Of a stretch of 64,000 nucleotides of DNA, positions 7,470 through 16,318 are shown one piece after another; positions within the stretch are counted from its first letter, which is position 1, and every line of letters starts with the position of its first letter. The DNA lies in assembly GCA_963846475.1 (NCBI GenBank), contig CAWJVZ010000004.1, positions 372,001 through 436,000 on the forward strand. The letters are read 5' to 3'. The notes under the pieces were generated by a model. It was not told the DNA's origin, did not search any database, and saw nothing but the letters and a program-made list of their open reading frames with translations. The stretch comes from DASWJZ01 sp963846475. GTDB taxonomy: Bacteria; Pseudomonadota; Alphaproteobacteria; Rhizobiales; Afifellaceae. Both the position numbers and the translations under genes were made by a program.

Positions 7470-9008
7470 ATGGCGCGGCTCCCGCGCAGGGCCGGGACTG
7501 CCCTCAGCCAGGTTTCGCGCCCCTATCCGATACGCGGCCTGTCGCTTCGCAATTTCCGGCGCATCTGTGATAACGGCTTCGGCGATGGGCACAACTCGAT
7601 ACCTCACTCGATGGCCTGGTTCAACAACCGCCTGCTGGTGGGCACGACCCGCTCAAGCTTTCAGATGCTCCGGGTCCAGAAAATCTTCCGGGATTTGCCG
7701 GTGCATTGCTGGCCGGTCGAAGGGCCCGATAATTCGGTGGACCTGTACACGCTCGACCGGCGCGCTCAGATTTGGTCGTTCGACCCCCTCACCAGGGGAT
7801 GGGAGGAGGTGTTTCGGTCGCCGATGGTCGACGCGCTGACCGAAGGTAAAGTGGCGCGCGAGACCGGCTACCGCGCCATGGCCGTATTCCAGGGGGGAAA
7901 CGATCCGCACCCGGCGCTCTACGTTGCAACTTGGGGCGTGAGCCGATCGCCGGGGGCGCTGATCCTGCGTTCGCTCGATGGCCGCACCTTCGAGCCTGTT
8001 TCCGATTACGGCATTATCCCGGGATCGAGAGTGACGGCGACGCGGGTGCTTGTGCCATTCAAAGGGCGGCTGTTCACCTCGCCCACCGGAACACGCGGGC
8101 ACGACGTCGAGTTCGTCATCAACGTCTCCGGACTGCCGGTCATCTACGAGACGCGCGATCCCGCCGGTTCCGAGTGGACAGCAGCGTCCGAGCCATCGTT
8201 CGGCGACCTGTCCAACCTGGGCGTTTTTACGATGTGCGTCTTCAACGACCAGCTCTACGCCGGTACCTTCAATAATGCAGGATTCCAGCTCTGGCGGAGC
8301 GATTGCGCGGGCAACCCGCCCTATCGCTGGACCCGGGTGATCGAGCAAGGTGCCTTCCGCGGCCCGGAGAACCAAGCCGTGCTCAGCATGGCCGCCTTCA
8401 AGGACGCGCTATATGTCGGCACCGGCATTCAGAACGGCGGGTACGACCGGACCAACAATATCGGACCGGCCGGCGCCGAGGTGATCCGCGTGAACGCTGA
8501 CGACAGCTGGGACTTGATCGTCGGCGAGCCGCGAATGACCCCGACTGGGCGCAAGGATCCGCTTGCGGGTTTGCAACCGGGCTTCGGCAATATCTTGAAT
8601 GGCTATATCTGGTCCATGGCCGCGCACGAGGACTGGCTCTACGTCGGAACGATGGACTCCATCATCTGGGCGCAATGGCTCGATCTTGCGCGTTATCCAG
8701 AGCGCACACGCAGATTGATCGAGGGCATTGGCGTGCAGAGCATTCTGGAGAACGAGGCGGGCTGCGATCTGTGGCGTTCGGCCGACGGCGAGAATTTCCT
8801 GCCGGTGACCCGCACGGGGTTCGACACCAAGTACAATCTCGGGGTGCGCAACCTCGTGAGTTCACCGACCGGACTCTTCGCCGGCCTGACAAATCCATTC
8901 GGTCCGCGGGTGGCGGTTCAAGCGGATGGCGGCCCGTTCCGCTATGTCGACAATCCGCGAGGCGGACTTGAGATCTGGCTCGGCCAGCCGGACGACAGTC
9001 CGAACTAG
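7470..9008 (+). CDS. Beta-propeller-like protein (copy 1)
   Basis: This 512-residue protein has no enzyme motif. It consists of repeated blade-like units ending in forms such as LYVATWG, LYAGTFN, LYVGTGI and LYVGTMD, alternating with QLWRS/DLWRS-ADG signatures, as in Kelch/WD-like beta-propellers. About six or seven units can be counted by eye. The start ATG 7470 is chosen because the preceding frame is Arg-rich and overlaps the dioxygenase. There is no signal peptide. It is homologous to the protein at 19,442-20,818 (shared: DTGYRxM/ETGYRAM-VFQG, PALYV, FGDxSN, FQLW, SWDLIVG). One copy sits between two dioxygenases and the other between two sulfotransferases, so a scaffold or substrate-binding role for tailoring enzymes is plausible. 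That role is inference. Confidence 0.75.
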   Translation: MARLPRRAGTALSQVSRPYPIRGLSLRNFRRICDNGFGDGHNSIPHSMAWFNNRLLVGTTRSSFQMLRVQKIFRDLPVHCWPVEGPDNSVDLYTLDRRAQIWSFDPLTRGWEEVFRSPMVDALTEGKVARETGYRAMAVFQGGNDPHPALYVATWGVSRSPGALILRSLDGRTFEPVSDYGIIPGSRVTATRVLVPFKGRLFTSPTGTRGHDVEFVINVSGLPVIYETRDPAGSEWTAASEPSFGDLSNLGVFTMCVFNDQLYAGTFNNAGFQLWRSDCAGNPPYRWTRVIEQGAFRGPENQAVLSMAAFKDALYVGTGIQNGGYDRTNNIGPAGAEVIRVNADDSWDLIVGEPRMTPTGRKDPLAGLQPGFGNILNGYIWSMAAHEDWLYVGTMDSIIWAQWLDLARYPERTRRLIEGIGVQSILENEAGCDLWRSADGENFLPVTRTGFDTKYNLGVRNLVSSPTGLFAGLTNPFGPRVAVQADGGPFRYVDNPRGGLEIWLGQPDDSPN

Positions 9009-9045
9009 GGCGCTGGCCTTGACGCATCGACAGCGAGCATCATAC

Positions 9046-9068
9046 GCACCCCCTCTTGCGGGTGCTTT
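9046..9068 (+). terminator. Weak candidate stem-loop after propeller gene 1
   Basis: GCACCC (9046-9051) pairs with GGGTGC (9060-9065) around an eight-base loop, followed by TTT. It lies between the propeller stop and the second dioxygenase. The short stem and tail make it a weak terminator at best, possibly only an attenuator. Confidence 0.3.
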
Positions 9069-9083
9069 GCAGGGAGGTTTGGC

Positions 9084-10037
9084 ATGGCAACCAAGACGCT
9101 CGTAACAAGCGAACCATATGCGGGGGTCGGGGTTGCCGTCCACTTCGATGGGCGCGCGAACATCATGGACCTTCCAGTCCAGGAAATCGTCGATTTGTTC
9201 AAGGCCACCGGGTTCGTGGCCTTTACCGGCTTCGGCATCGACCTGACCACGTTCGAGCAGTTCTCGAACCAGTTCAGCACCGACTACATGGACCACACCG
9301 GCGGCGGGTCGCTTCGCGAAGTCATAAACAAGGAGGGTGATAAGACCATTCTCTCCGTAGCCTATAGTTTCAAACAAGAGGAGGGAAAGTTCTCCAACGA
9401 GGAGCAGAAGACGTTCGGCTTGCCCCTGCATGCGGACCGCTCCTACACCACCAGCCAGCCGCCCTTGATGTGGTTCATGTGCGAAGTTCCGGCGAAGAAG
9501 GACGGGCAGACGACGATCGCCGACGGGGTCAAGCTTTACGAAGCGCTCAGCGACAGGTCGAAGGAGGTCTTTGCCAACAATAAGATCGACTACATCCGCC
9601 ACTATCCCGACGGGGAATGGCAGCTGTGGGCCGGCACCGACGATCTGGACAAGGTGCGCGCCTATTGCGAGGCCAACGACCTCGAGCTGACGATCACGCC
9701 CGATAACGGCGTGGAGACGCATTCGCTGCGGTCCGCGTTCGTCGCGCCGCGCTGGACCGACAAGAAGGCGTTCGTCAACAGCATCCCGATCGTGATGTGG
9801 CAGGAGGACGAGCTCAAGAGCAAACGCAGCATCGTGCGCCTGGCAGACGGTTCCCGGATCCCGCAGGACGTGCTCGACGACATGTGGCAGGTCTGCGAGA
9901 GCTGCACCTATGACATCCCGTGGCACTCGGGCGACGTGGTCATGATCGACAACACGCGGATGATGCACGGACGCCGGCCGTTCACCGGCGGAGAGCGAAA
10001 GATCGCCGTGCGCATGGCACGCACCGTACCTTTCTAA
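9084..10037 (+). CDS. TauD/TfdA-family Fe(II)/2-oxoglutarate dioxygenase (copy 2, HxD)
   Basis: This 317-residue dioxygenase is paralogous to the one at 6526. The iron ligands read as His116 and Asp118 in PLHADRSYTT and His295 in MMHGRRPF, followed by the Arg expected to bind 2-oxoglutarate. ATG 9084 is preceded by a strong GGGAGG. It keeps the canonical facial triad, unlike copy 1. Both probably act on related substrates, perhaps in sequence on one carrier-bound chain, but the sequence does not show the substrate. It ends 20 bases from the end of the convergent membrane-anchored esterase. Confidence 0.87.
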   Translation: MATKTLVTSEPYAGVGVAVHFDGRANIMDLPVQEIVDLFKATGFVAFTGFGIDLTTFEQFSNQFSTDYMDHTGGGSLREVINKEGDKTILSVAYSFKQEEGKFSNEEQKTFGLPLHADRSYTTSQPPLMWFMCEVPAKKDGQTTIADGVKLYEALSDRSKEVFANNKIDYIRHYPDGEWQLWAGTDDLDKVRAYCEANDLELTITPDNGVETHSLRSAFVAPRWTDKKAFVNSIPIVMWQEDELKSKRSIVRLADGSRIPQDVLDDMWQVCESCTYDIPWHSGDVVMIDNTRMMHGRRPFTGGERKIAVRMARTVPF

Positions 10038-10057
10038 CGCAGAGCACCCCCTACCCC

Positions 10058-11107
10058 CTACGCTGCGTCAGCTCCTCGCTCGCTTTCCGGCGTCTCGCGA
10101 TCGAGGCGCTCTTCCGGAAGCGCGAGCCCGGAAAAGAAAACGTGAATCGCCTCGGCTATGTCGAAGGCCTCGATGCCTTCCTCAGGCTTGGCATCCCATC
10201 TCGGCCAGCGGTGGCCCCAGTTCTCGATTTCCATGTAGCGGACCGGGGCGCCTCCCGGCTGTGCGGGGAAGTCAAAGATCTCGATCAGCCGCGGCTCCTT
10301 GCCGAGAGACGTCCGCTCGGGCGTGTGGGACGCCCGGTTGCGCTCGATCCAGAACTCCAGGTTCTCCAGTGCCGAAATGACCGTGCCACCGGCGCCCGCA
10401 CCACGGTGCCCCGACGGATCCCTGCCGGCACTCTTGGCCTTGATCAGCTCGCCGCCATCATACGGCATCACGTAGTCGCGCCGGCCGTGGGCGAGGAGAA
10501 AGGGGGTCGGCGGACCGGGCCTGACCTTCTCCACCGCTTCCACAGGCATTTGCGCAAGCGCCGAGGCGAACCCGGCGAAGCGCTGCTCGGGCAGGTCGGT
10601 CGCCACGCGAAACAGCATCAGGCCGCCGTTGGAGCTGCCGACGCCGAAGACCCGGCGCGGATCCACCTCCGGATAAAGCAGCAGGTGGTCGAGCAGCCTG
10701 TCGATGAAATCGAGGTCTTTCCGGCTGCCGCCGCGCTCCGGGCGCGCATCGACCCAGCCGTCCGGCGCTTCCGGGAAGACGACGATGTAGTCGCGCATCG
10801 TCTCTGATCGGAAGAAGTTGGTCTGCTTTTCGTAGAACATGGCATTGCCGAACCCACCATGGAAGGCGAGCAGCAGGGGATGGCTTTCACGGATGCGCGC
10901 CGGCCATCGGATGTAGTACGTCCTCGCCTCGCCGTTGACCTCGATGGTCTGCTTCCCCGTTTCGGGCGCCCTGCGCAGAAACGCCGATACCCAGACCCCG
11001 ACAACAAGCAAGACGAGAATGAGGAGCGTGATGCCGACGAGCAGCAGGTATACCATCATGTCCGCTTCGCGATCAGGGCGTGGGCCGGCAGCGGCGCTGG
11101 ATTCCAT
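10058..11107 (-). CDS. Membrane-anchored PHB-depolymerase-type esterase
   Basis: This 349-residue protein is a second member of the LpqC/PHB-depolymerase family in the window. A single transmembrane helix near residues 18-41 (MMVYLLLVGITLLILVLL) precedes the hydrolase, so the enzyme is probably tethered with its catalytic domain in the periplasm. The oxyanion motif is HGGFGN, the nucleophile elbow is GSSNGG, an acid is in HGRRDYVMPYDGG, and the His lies in ENWGHRWP. ATG 11,107 is used, but the Met pair just before the helix (about 11,059) is an equally likely start. The gene is 54 bases downstream of the SDR at 11,162 and could be the last gene of that minus-strand operon. Confidence 0.82.
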   Translation of the reverse strand: MESSAAAGPRPDREADMMVYLLLVGITLLILVLLVVGVWVSAFLRRAPETGKQTIEVNGEARTYYIRWPARIRESHPLLLAFHGGFGNAMFYEKQTNFFRSETMRDYIVVFPEAPDGWVDARPERGGSRKDLDFIDRLLDHLLLYPEVDPRRVFGVGSSNGGLMLFRVATDLPEQRFAGFASALAQMPVEAVEKVRPGPPTPFLLAHGRRDYVMPYDGGELIKAKSAGRDPSGHRGAGAGGTVISALENLEFWIERNRASHTPERTSLGKEPRLIEIFDFPAQPGGAPVRYMEIENWGHRWPRWDAKPEEGIEAFDIAEAIHVFFSGLALPEERLDRETPESERGADAA

Positions 11108-11161
11108 CGGGCTCCGCCGCGGTTGTGACGCCTCAGCGCCGCCGCGCGCACACCCATCGCG

Positions 11162-11902
11162 TCAGCCCCCCGCCCCGCGGCGTACCTTCAGCCGCGAGGG
11201 CATCAGGACGGGATTGAGCAGGAAAGCGTCGCGCGGCAGCGTCAGCAGATATTCGATGAACTCGGCGACACGGTCGGGCGAAAGCATCTCCGTCGCCTTC
11301 AGCGACGCCGTCCCTGACTGGTCCCAGAGCGGCGTGTCCACGGCGTCGGGAAGCAGTGTCTGCACGCGCACGCCGAGCCGTCCGACCTCGTCGGCGAGCA
11401 ACTCGGAGAAGCCGACCACGCCGAATTTCGACGCCGAGTAGGCTGCGTCAAACGCCCTCCCCCGCCGCCCGGACGTCGACGATATGTTGACGATATCGCC
11501 GGCGCGTTGGTTGAGCATGGCGGGCAGCACGGCGCGATTAGCGAGAAAAGTGCCGGTCAGGTTCACGTCGATGACCATGCGCCACTCATCGAACGAGGTG
11601 TCCTTGGCGAGCCGCGGCTGCTCGCTGGTCCGCAGGATGCCCGCTGCCGAGATCAGCGCGTCGATAGCGCCGAAGCGCTCCAGCGTCCGCTCGGCCATTC
11701 CAGCCATGTCGGCCTCGCTCGTCACGTCCAGCGGCAGCGCCAGCACCTCGGCCGCTTCCAAGTTTGACGCGAGCGATTGCAGCCGCGCCTGGTCGCGATC
11801 GACCAACGTCAGCCGGGCACCGCCGTTAGCGAAGCGCTTCGCGCAGGCGCTACCGATGCCGCCGGACGCGCCTGTGACAATAACCGAGCGACCTTCGATC
11901 AT
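11162..11902 (-). CDS. Short-chain dehydrogenase/reductase (SDR A)
   Basis: This 246-residue classical SDR has the cofactor motif TGASGGIG near residues 10-17, NISS for the catalytic Ser region, and YSASK for the Tyr/Lys pair. Asp after strand 2 (VDRD) suggests NAD(H) preference, though this is only a rule of thumb. The start ATG 11,902 overlaps the stop of the next upstream gene by four bases (ATGA), so translation is coupled to SDR B. The LLPDAVDTPLW segment fits the usual substrate-loop region. A ketone/alcohol step on a lipid or polyketide intermediate is the natural guess. Confidence 0.87.
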   Translation of the reverse strand: MIEGRSVIVTGASGGIGSACAKRFANGGARLTLVDRDQARLQSLASNLEAAEVLALPLDVTSEADMAGMAERTLERFGAIDALISAAGILRTSEQPRLAKDTSFDEWRMVIDVNLTGTFLANRAVLPAMLNQRAGDIVNISSTSGRRGRAFDAAYSASKFGVVGFSELLADEVGRLGVRVQTLLPDAVDTPLWDQSGTASLKATEMLSPDRVAEFIEYLLTLPRDAFLLNPVLMPSRLKVRRGAGG

Positions 11903-12660
11903 GGCGCTGTCGCACCAGCCCTGCCGGCGGTCCGCATCGGCAGAATGTGCGTGTCGGGCGCCGCATCGCGCCCCTGCGCCTCGATCAGGCGGATCACCGT
12001 TTCGGCAAAATTCTCGACGTCGATTTTGCCGCCAAATCGCGCGCTGAGGCCCGTGTTCTCGATGAGCGGAGTCTCTACTGGGCCAGGGAACAGCGCGCTT
12101 ACGCGGATGCCGTGCTCCGCCAACTCGGCCGCGAGCTGGCGGCTGAACTCGGCGACCGCGAACTTCGAGGCCGAATAGGCCGGGGCGAGTGCCCTGCCGG
12201 AGAGCCCGTGCGGCGTAGTGGAGGAGCAGACGTTTATGATCTCCCCCTCGCCCTGGGCAAGCATCATCGGCAGCACGGCCACGTTTGCCAGAAAGACCCC
12301 GTGCAGATTGATGTCGAGCGAGCGCTGCCAAGCCGACAACGGCAGGTCGGGCGTCCGCGGCGGCAGGCCCTCGTAGCCGACGTCCAGGGCGGAGACGATG
12401 AGCAGGTCGATGCGACCGTAGCGCTGGGCGCACGCCTCGGCGAGTGCTCGCATGTCATCGGGCACGGCGATGTCTAAAGCCAGGGCTGCGTGCCGGCCCT
12501 CCGGGCCGATCTCTTCCAACTCGCGGAGGGCGGCTTCAAGACGGCCCGAATCGCGGCCGACCACCACGACGTGTCCGCCGCGGGCGGCGAGCCGCCGGGC
12601 CAGCGCACGTCCGATACCGCGACTGCCGCCGACAATGGCGCTGACATGGCCAATCTTCAT
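11899..12660 (-). CDS. Short-chain dehydrogenase/reductase (SDR B)
   Basis: This 253-residue classical SDR has GGSRGIGRA near the N-terminus, where Arg in GGSRGIG together with the following VGRD suggests NADP(H). It also has VCSST for the Ser region and YSASK for Tyr/Lys. The start ATG 12,660 overlaps the stop of the alpha/beta hydrolase gene by four bases, and its own stop overlaps SDR A by four bases, making a tight operon. It resembles SDR A in layout (LFPGPVETPL against LLPDAVDTPL). The tandem pair may interconvert hydroxy and keto groups on related intermediates. Confidence 0.87.
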   Translation of the reverse strand: MKIGHVSAIVGGSRGIGRALARRLAARGGHVVVVGRDSGRLEAALRELEEIGPEGRHAALALDIAVPDDMRALAEACAQRYGRIDLLIVSALDVGYEGLPPRTPDLPLSAWQRSLDINLHGVFLANVAVLPMMLAQGEGEIINVCSSTTPHGLSGRALAPAYSASKFAVAEFSRQLAAELAEHGIRVSALFPGPVETPLIENTGLSARFGGKIDVENFAETVIRLIEAQGRDAAPDTHILPMRTAGRAGATAP

Positions 12661-13553
12661 CGGTGCCGGGCCCGCCGCCGCACCCCGGGGGCCCGCTCGT
12701 CGCGGTCGAGAAATCCCATCAGGGCCCGGGCGAATAGCGCCGGTTTGACGACCGGGAAGAAGTGCCCCGCGCCCGGAACGACCACCAGCCGCGCATCGGG
12801 CATCCGTCGCAGCAGCCCGTGGGCAGTCGGAATACAATGCGACCACTCCCCGAACATCAACAACGTCCGGGCCGAGATGCTTGAAAGGGTATTTCCGTCG
12901 AGCGGCGTTTCATCCTCAAAGTCCTGCCCGGCGCTCGTGTTCTGCAACAGATCCAGCCACCGCCGGGTTCCCCGGACCCCCATGTCGCGCGAGCGTAGCG
13001 AGATGCGCTGGCGCGCCGTGTGGCCCGTATTGGCGAGATCGCCGCCCTTCTGGCTGAGCTCCGCCAGAAGCCTGTAGTCGATGATCGAATCGTCGCTCGG
13101 CGGCTCGCGCAGGCCGAGCGCCTGCAGCTCCCGTTTCCACCGCGGCCACTGGGGCCAGTCGGCGAGCTGCATGGGGGGCTGCAAGGCGCGCAATTGCGTG
13201 TCGGCGATCACCAGGTTGCGCACCATCTCGGGATAATACGCGGCGAAGGTCAGCGCCACGCGGCCGCCGAAGCTGTGGCCGACCACGTCCGCCCGGGCGA
13301 TGCCGAAATGCTCGAACAGGCAGCGCAGATCGCCCGCCATTTCCGCGAGGCCATAGCCGACTTGCGGCGTGGAGCTTCGCCCGTGGCCGCGCAGGTCGTA
13401 CATCAGCACGTTGTGGCGCCGCGACAGAATTCGTGCGGCGCCAAAATACCAGAACGAGATGTTGGCGCCCAGGCCGTGGATCAGGACGAGGTCGTCGCCC
13501 CCCCCGAGCTGGAGGTAGTTCAACTCGACCACGCTTGTCGGAAGCGTCGGCAT
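12657..13553 (-). CDS. Alpha/beta hydrolase
   Basis: This 298-residue alpha/beta hydrolase fold protein has HGLGAN for the oxyanion hole, GHSFGG with nucleophile Ser94, and a late GAGHFFP for the catalytic His. ATG 13,553 is preferred because the product then starts directly with the fold (MPTLPTS); the frame extends upstream to 13,661 in a low-complexity stretch. It lacks a signal peptide. It sits between a type I phosphodiesterase and two SDRs in one coupled operon, where it could act as a thioesterase, esterase or C-C hydrolase. The exact reaction is not visible. Confidence 0.83.
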   Translation of the reverse strand: MPTLPTSVVELNYLQLGGGDDLVLIHGLGANISFWYFGAARILSRRHNVLMYDLRGHGRSSTPQVGYGLAEMAGDLRCLFEHFGIARADVVGHSFGGRVALTFAAYYPEMVRNLVIADTQLRALQPPMQLADWPQWPRWKRELQALGLREPPSDDSIIDYRLLAELSQKGGDLANTGHTARQRISLRSRDMGVRGTRRWLDLLQNTSAGQDFEDETPLDGNTLSSISARTLLMFGEWSHCIPTAHGLLRRMPDARLVVVPGAGHFFPVVKPALFARALMGFLDRDERAPGVRRRARHR

Positions 13554-13662
13554 CGCTACTCGTAACCTTGATTTGCCGGCGTTCGTTGAAGGCCGTCGGT
13601 CGCCCGAGAAGCTGCCGCCGCTCCCTGGAGCCGCACAAGACTTCCGTTCCGCATGGGCCACG

Positions 13663-15240
13663 TCAATCCATGTACCCGAGAATCTTGAGCTGCTTCATGA
13701 GCGCTTGGCGCTCCTCCTCGCTCGGCTCGTCGCGCTCCCCGGCAGGCGACGGGGCACTCACCGTAGCGCCGGCGCGTTGTGCAATGCGGTCGCCCGCGAG
13801 CGCCCGCGCAGGCAGCGCACCTTCGAGGTCGCTCGGCACGGGGACTCCCAGCAGTGTCAGAATGAGTGGCGCGATGTCGAGAATACCGATCGCCGGGATC
13901 ATCTCGCCGCGCCGGAAGCTTGGACCGCAGCCAACGAAAACTCCGGCTGGCCGGTGCGTGCCGTCGACAGCGGGACGCTGCATCAAAACCTCGCTCGATT
14001 TGAGGATCGACACGAAACCGCCGTCGCGCAGCCGGAGCGTGATGTCCGGACACGGTTCCACGAAGCTCGTGCCGCGCAGCTTGTTGAGGTCGGCGGCGAC
14101 AACCACCGGCTCGCCGGTCGCCGGATCGCGGATTTCGAGGAGCTGACGCTGCAGCTTTAGGACGAAGGGCAGATACTCGTCCTCGGTGACGCCGCGCCCG
14201 GTGCCCTGGTCCTTCTTGACGTAAATGGCGTTGCTGCTTGGCGTCGGAGTGAAGGCTATAGTCGTCGTCCAGTCGACCATGCCGAGATGGTCCCTCATCT
14301 TGTCGGCGGTCAGCTGGCCGACAGAGTCGTCGACAGCCGAGTCGGACCAGGCGAGATATCCCTGCCGCGAAAGCCATTCGTTGACGTAGAGAATCTCGGT
14401 GGTCGGCCCGAATCCGTGGTCGGAGGTGATGACAACGTCGGTGTCGGGGCCAGCCGCCTCCACCATTATGCGGAGGTTCTCATCAAGCCGCCGGTAAAAA
14501 TCGATGCAGAGTGCGCGGATGCGGAGGTGCCAGGCGTCGCCTCCGGCAAGCGCGAAGGCCGGGTCGACGAAGCGCCAGAAAAGGTGCTGCAGCTTGTCGG
14601 GCCCATCGAGCACCACAGCCGTTAGGTCGGTGCGGTCCCTGCTCATCAAATGGGTGGTCAGCTCCGCCCAGGCGCGGTCGCGCGTATTCTGCAGCTCAAT
14701 CCAGGGCTCGTGCTCATCTTCCTGCAGGCCCTGGACACTTTTCTTTTCCTCGCCGATGTCCATGCCGAGATTGCGGAAATCGAAGCCGGGCAACGCCTTG
14801 ACTTCGTCGAGGAGCGACTGCGGGTGGGTGCCTTGGCGGAGATGCCGCGCCGGCAGAAAGCCGGAAATGAGATAGCCGTCGATTTGTGGGGCTGGCGCCA
14901 TGCCAAAAAAATTCAGGCTCGTGGCCCGTTTGCCGCCTCGATTGACGATGGACCAGATCGTCTCGCAATGGTTGTCGCGGAAATCGTTAATCCTGAAGAA
15001 AACGCGGCCGTCAGGTGTGAAGGTCGGGCGGAAAAAATCGTAGATGCCGTGCGCCTCGGGGCTGCGACCGGTAATCATCGAGGTCCAGGCCGGCGGGGTC
15101 AGCGGATTGCGGGTGGACATCAGATCAGCCCGCACGCCGCGCCGCAGCATCTCCTGCAGGAAGGGCATGACGCCGGCATGCATCATCGGGTCGAGCAGCG
15201 TGAACGTTGCGCCGTCGAGCCCGATCATCAAAACGTTCAT
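13663..15240 (-). CDS. Type I phosphodiesterase/nucleotide pyrophosphatase family protein
   Basis: This 525-residue protein belongs to the alkaline-phosphatase superfamily. The N-terminal metal motif is LDGATF. The nucleophile region is RNPLTPPAWTSMITG, where a Thr/Ser precedes the PPAWTS motif, and later metal ligands are in LDGPDKLQHLFW and SDHGFGPT. Proteins of this type hydrolyse phosphodiesters or transfer head groups, using two zinc ions. No signal peptide or membrane helix is evident. It is the first gene of the minus-strand operon phosphodiesterase, hydrolase, SDR, SDR. A role in processing a phosphorylated lipid or sugar-lipid is a guess. Confidence 0.83.
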   Translation of the reverse strand: MNVLMIGLDGATFTLLDPMMHAGVMPFLQEMLRRGVRADLMSTRNPLTPPAWTSMITGRSPEAHGIYDFFRPTFTPDGRVFFRINDFRDNHCETIWSIVNRGGKRATSLNFFGMAPAPQIDGYLISGFLPARHLRQGTHPQSLLDEVKALPGFDFRNLGMDIGEEKKSVQGLQEDEHEPWIELQNTRDRAWAELTTHLMSRDRTDLTAVVLDGPDKLQHLFWRFVDPAFALAGGDAWHLRIRALCIDFYRRLDENLRIMVEAAGPDTDVVITSDHGFGPTTEILYVNEWLSRQGYLAWSDSAVDDSVGQLTADKMRDHLGMVDWTTTIAFTPTPSSNAIYVKKDQGTGRGVTEDEYLPFVLKLQRQLLEIRDPATGEPVVVAADLNKLRGTSFVEPCPDITLRLRDGGFVSILKSSEVLMQRPAVDGTHRPAGVFVGCGPSFRRGEMIPAIGILDIAPLILTLLGVPVPSDLEGALPARALAGDRIAQRAGATVSAPSPAGERDEPSEEERQALMKQLKILGYMD

Positions 15241-15371
15241 CGGGACCTTCTATCCCTCCGCCTGCCCGGCGGAGCGCCCGGGAATACTGGGAATTGACGC
15301 GCCGGGACGGCAAGCGTCGCCGCGTCTACCATAACTTCGTTGCAGCGCAAACGGCGGCGGGCGGGGCGTTA

Positions 15372-15399
15372 TTGTGCTCGCGTCGCCGGCCCCTATAAA
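15372..15399 (+). promoter_or_regulatory. Weak candidate promoter upstream of the coiled-coil gene
   Basis: TTGTGC at 15372-15377 and TATAAA at 15394-15399 are separated by 16 bases, about 54 bases before the ATG at 15453. The -10 hexamer is good and the -35 is poor. Confidence 0.28.
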
Positions 15400-15452
15400 G
15401 CATCCGGCGGGCTCGGTCCTCGGGTGCCGCCAACGCAAGGAGCGGAACCGAC

Positions 15453-16136
15453 ATGGCCGGCAAATCCACCCCCGGCAGCCCGCGCGGCAAGCGCGGCAGT
15501 CCCAATCCGGCGATGCCAGATCCCGCCGCCGCGCGACCGGAAGCGGCTTCCATCGCCGGGTCCGAGCCGGCCCCCTTATCCGGCGCGGCACCCCCGCGGG
15601 CCCGGCGACAGCGCACGCCCGCGCCCTCGGCCTTCCCGGCGCCGCACGCAGAGTCCCCTGCGGTGCAGCGCGGTGGGGCCCGGGCGGCGAAGCAGCCGCG
15701 CCACGCAGCCGCCGACGCGCGCGGGCAGGCGCCGGGCATTGGCTCGGAGCAGGCGGGCACCGCCAGGCAGGAGGCGGTCCCGGGACGCTCGCCCGGGCCG
15801 GGCAGACGCCGGAGGACGGCGAAGCACGGGCTTGGCGAAACGCCCGACCGGCAGCGGGGGGAGCAGGCCACAGCTGCAATAGGGAAGCTCACCAAGCCAT
15901 TGCAGCAGCTTCGCTTTTTACAGGATTTCTTCCAGAACCCGATAGGAGCGACGCTCGGCGCCGGGCCGCCGGAGACCTCCACGCCAGCCGCCGAGATCGC
16001 CGGCCGGATGGCGGAAATCAAGTACCAGCTGAAGGTCGTGGACGCCTTGCAGACCGTGCTTCGGCAGGAGATGCAGGAGCTGGAGCGGGCGCTGCCGGCG
16101 GGCGAGGCAGCTGCCGCGGAGCCCACGCGGGCGTAA
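15453..16136 (+). CDS. Hypothetical protein, disordered N-terminus and helical C-terminus
   Basis: This 227-residue protein is not recognised. A clear AAGGAG sits about 11 bases before ATG 15453, which supports it as a real gene. The first 140 residues are rich in Pro, Ala, Gly and Arg and look disordered. The last 85 are well ordered and probably helical, with LTKPLQQLRFLQDFFQNPIG and then EIAGRMAEIKYQLKVV leading to a short Leu/Glu-rich coiled segment. It has no signal peptide. It stands alone on the plus strand between the phosphodiesterase operon and the sulfotransferase group. It could be an assembly or scaffold factor, but nothing proves this. Confidence 0.6.
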   Translation: MAGKSTPGSPRGKRGSPNPAMPDPAAARPEAASIAGSEPAPLSGAAPPRARRQRTPAPSAFPAPHAESPAVQRGGARAAKQPRHAAADARGQAPGIGSEQAGTARQEAVPGRSPGPGRRRRTAKHGLGETPDRQRGEQATAAIGKLTKPLQQLRFLQDFFQNPIGATLGAGPPETSTPAAEIAGRMAEIKYQLKVVDALQTVLRQEMQELERALPAGEAAAAEPTRA

Positions 16137-16144
16137 TACGTCGT

Positions 16145-16318
16145 TCCGCGCCGCGATGTTCAAGATAAAGCAATTCCTGTATGGTCCCGTTGCCATTCAG
16201 CTTTCCGCGAAAATGCTCGATGCCGAACATCGCCCGAACATCCGATGCTCTATAACGAGCAGGCGCCGAACCGATTAAGAACAAGCATCCTCGCGCGGTT
16301 TGTTCGCCACGGCTTCCG
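16145..16318 (-). repeat. Dispersed repeat element, copy 2 (inverted relative to copy 1)
   Basis: The reverse complement of this stretch aligns with 405-582. It begins right after the stop codon of the sulfotransferase-like gene, as copy 1 does after the FG-GAP gene. Shared blocks include GCGAGGATGCTTGTTCTT, ATGTTCGGCATCGAG, AATGGCAACGGGA and GAACATCGCG. Confidence 0.8.
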
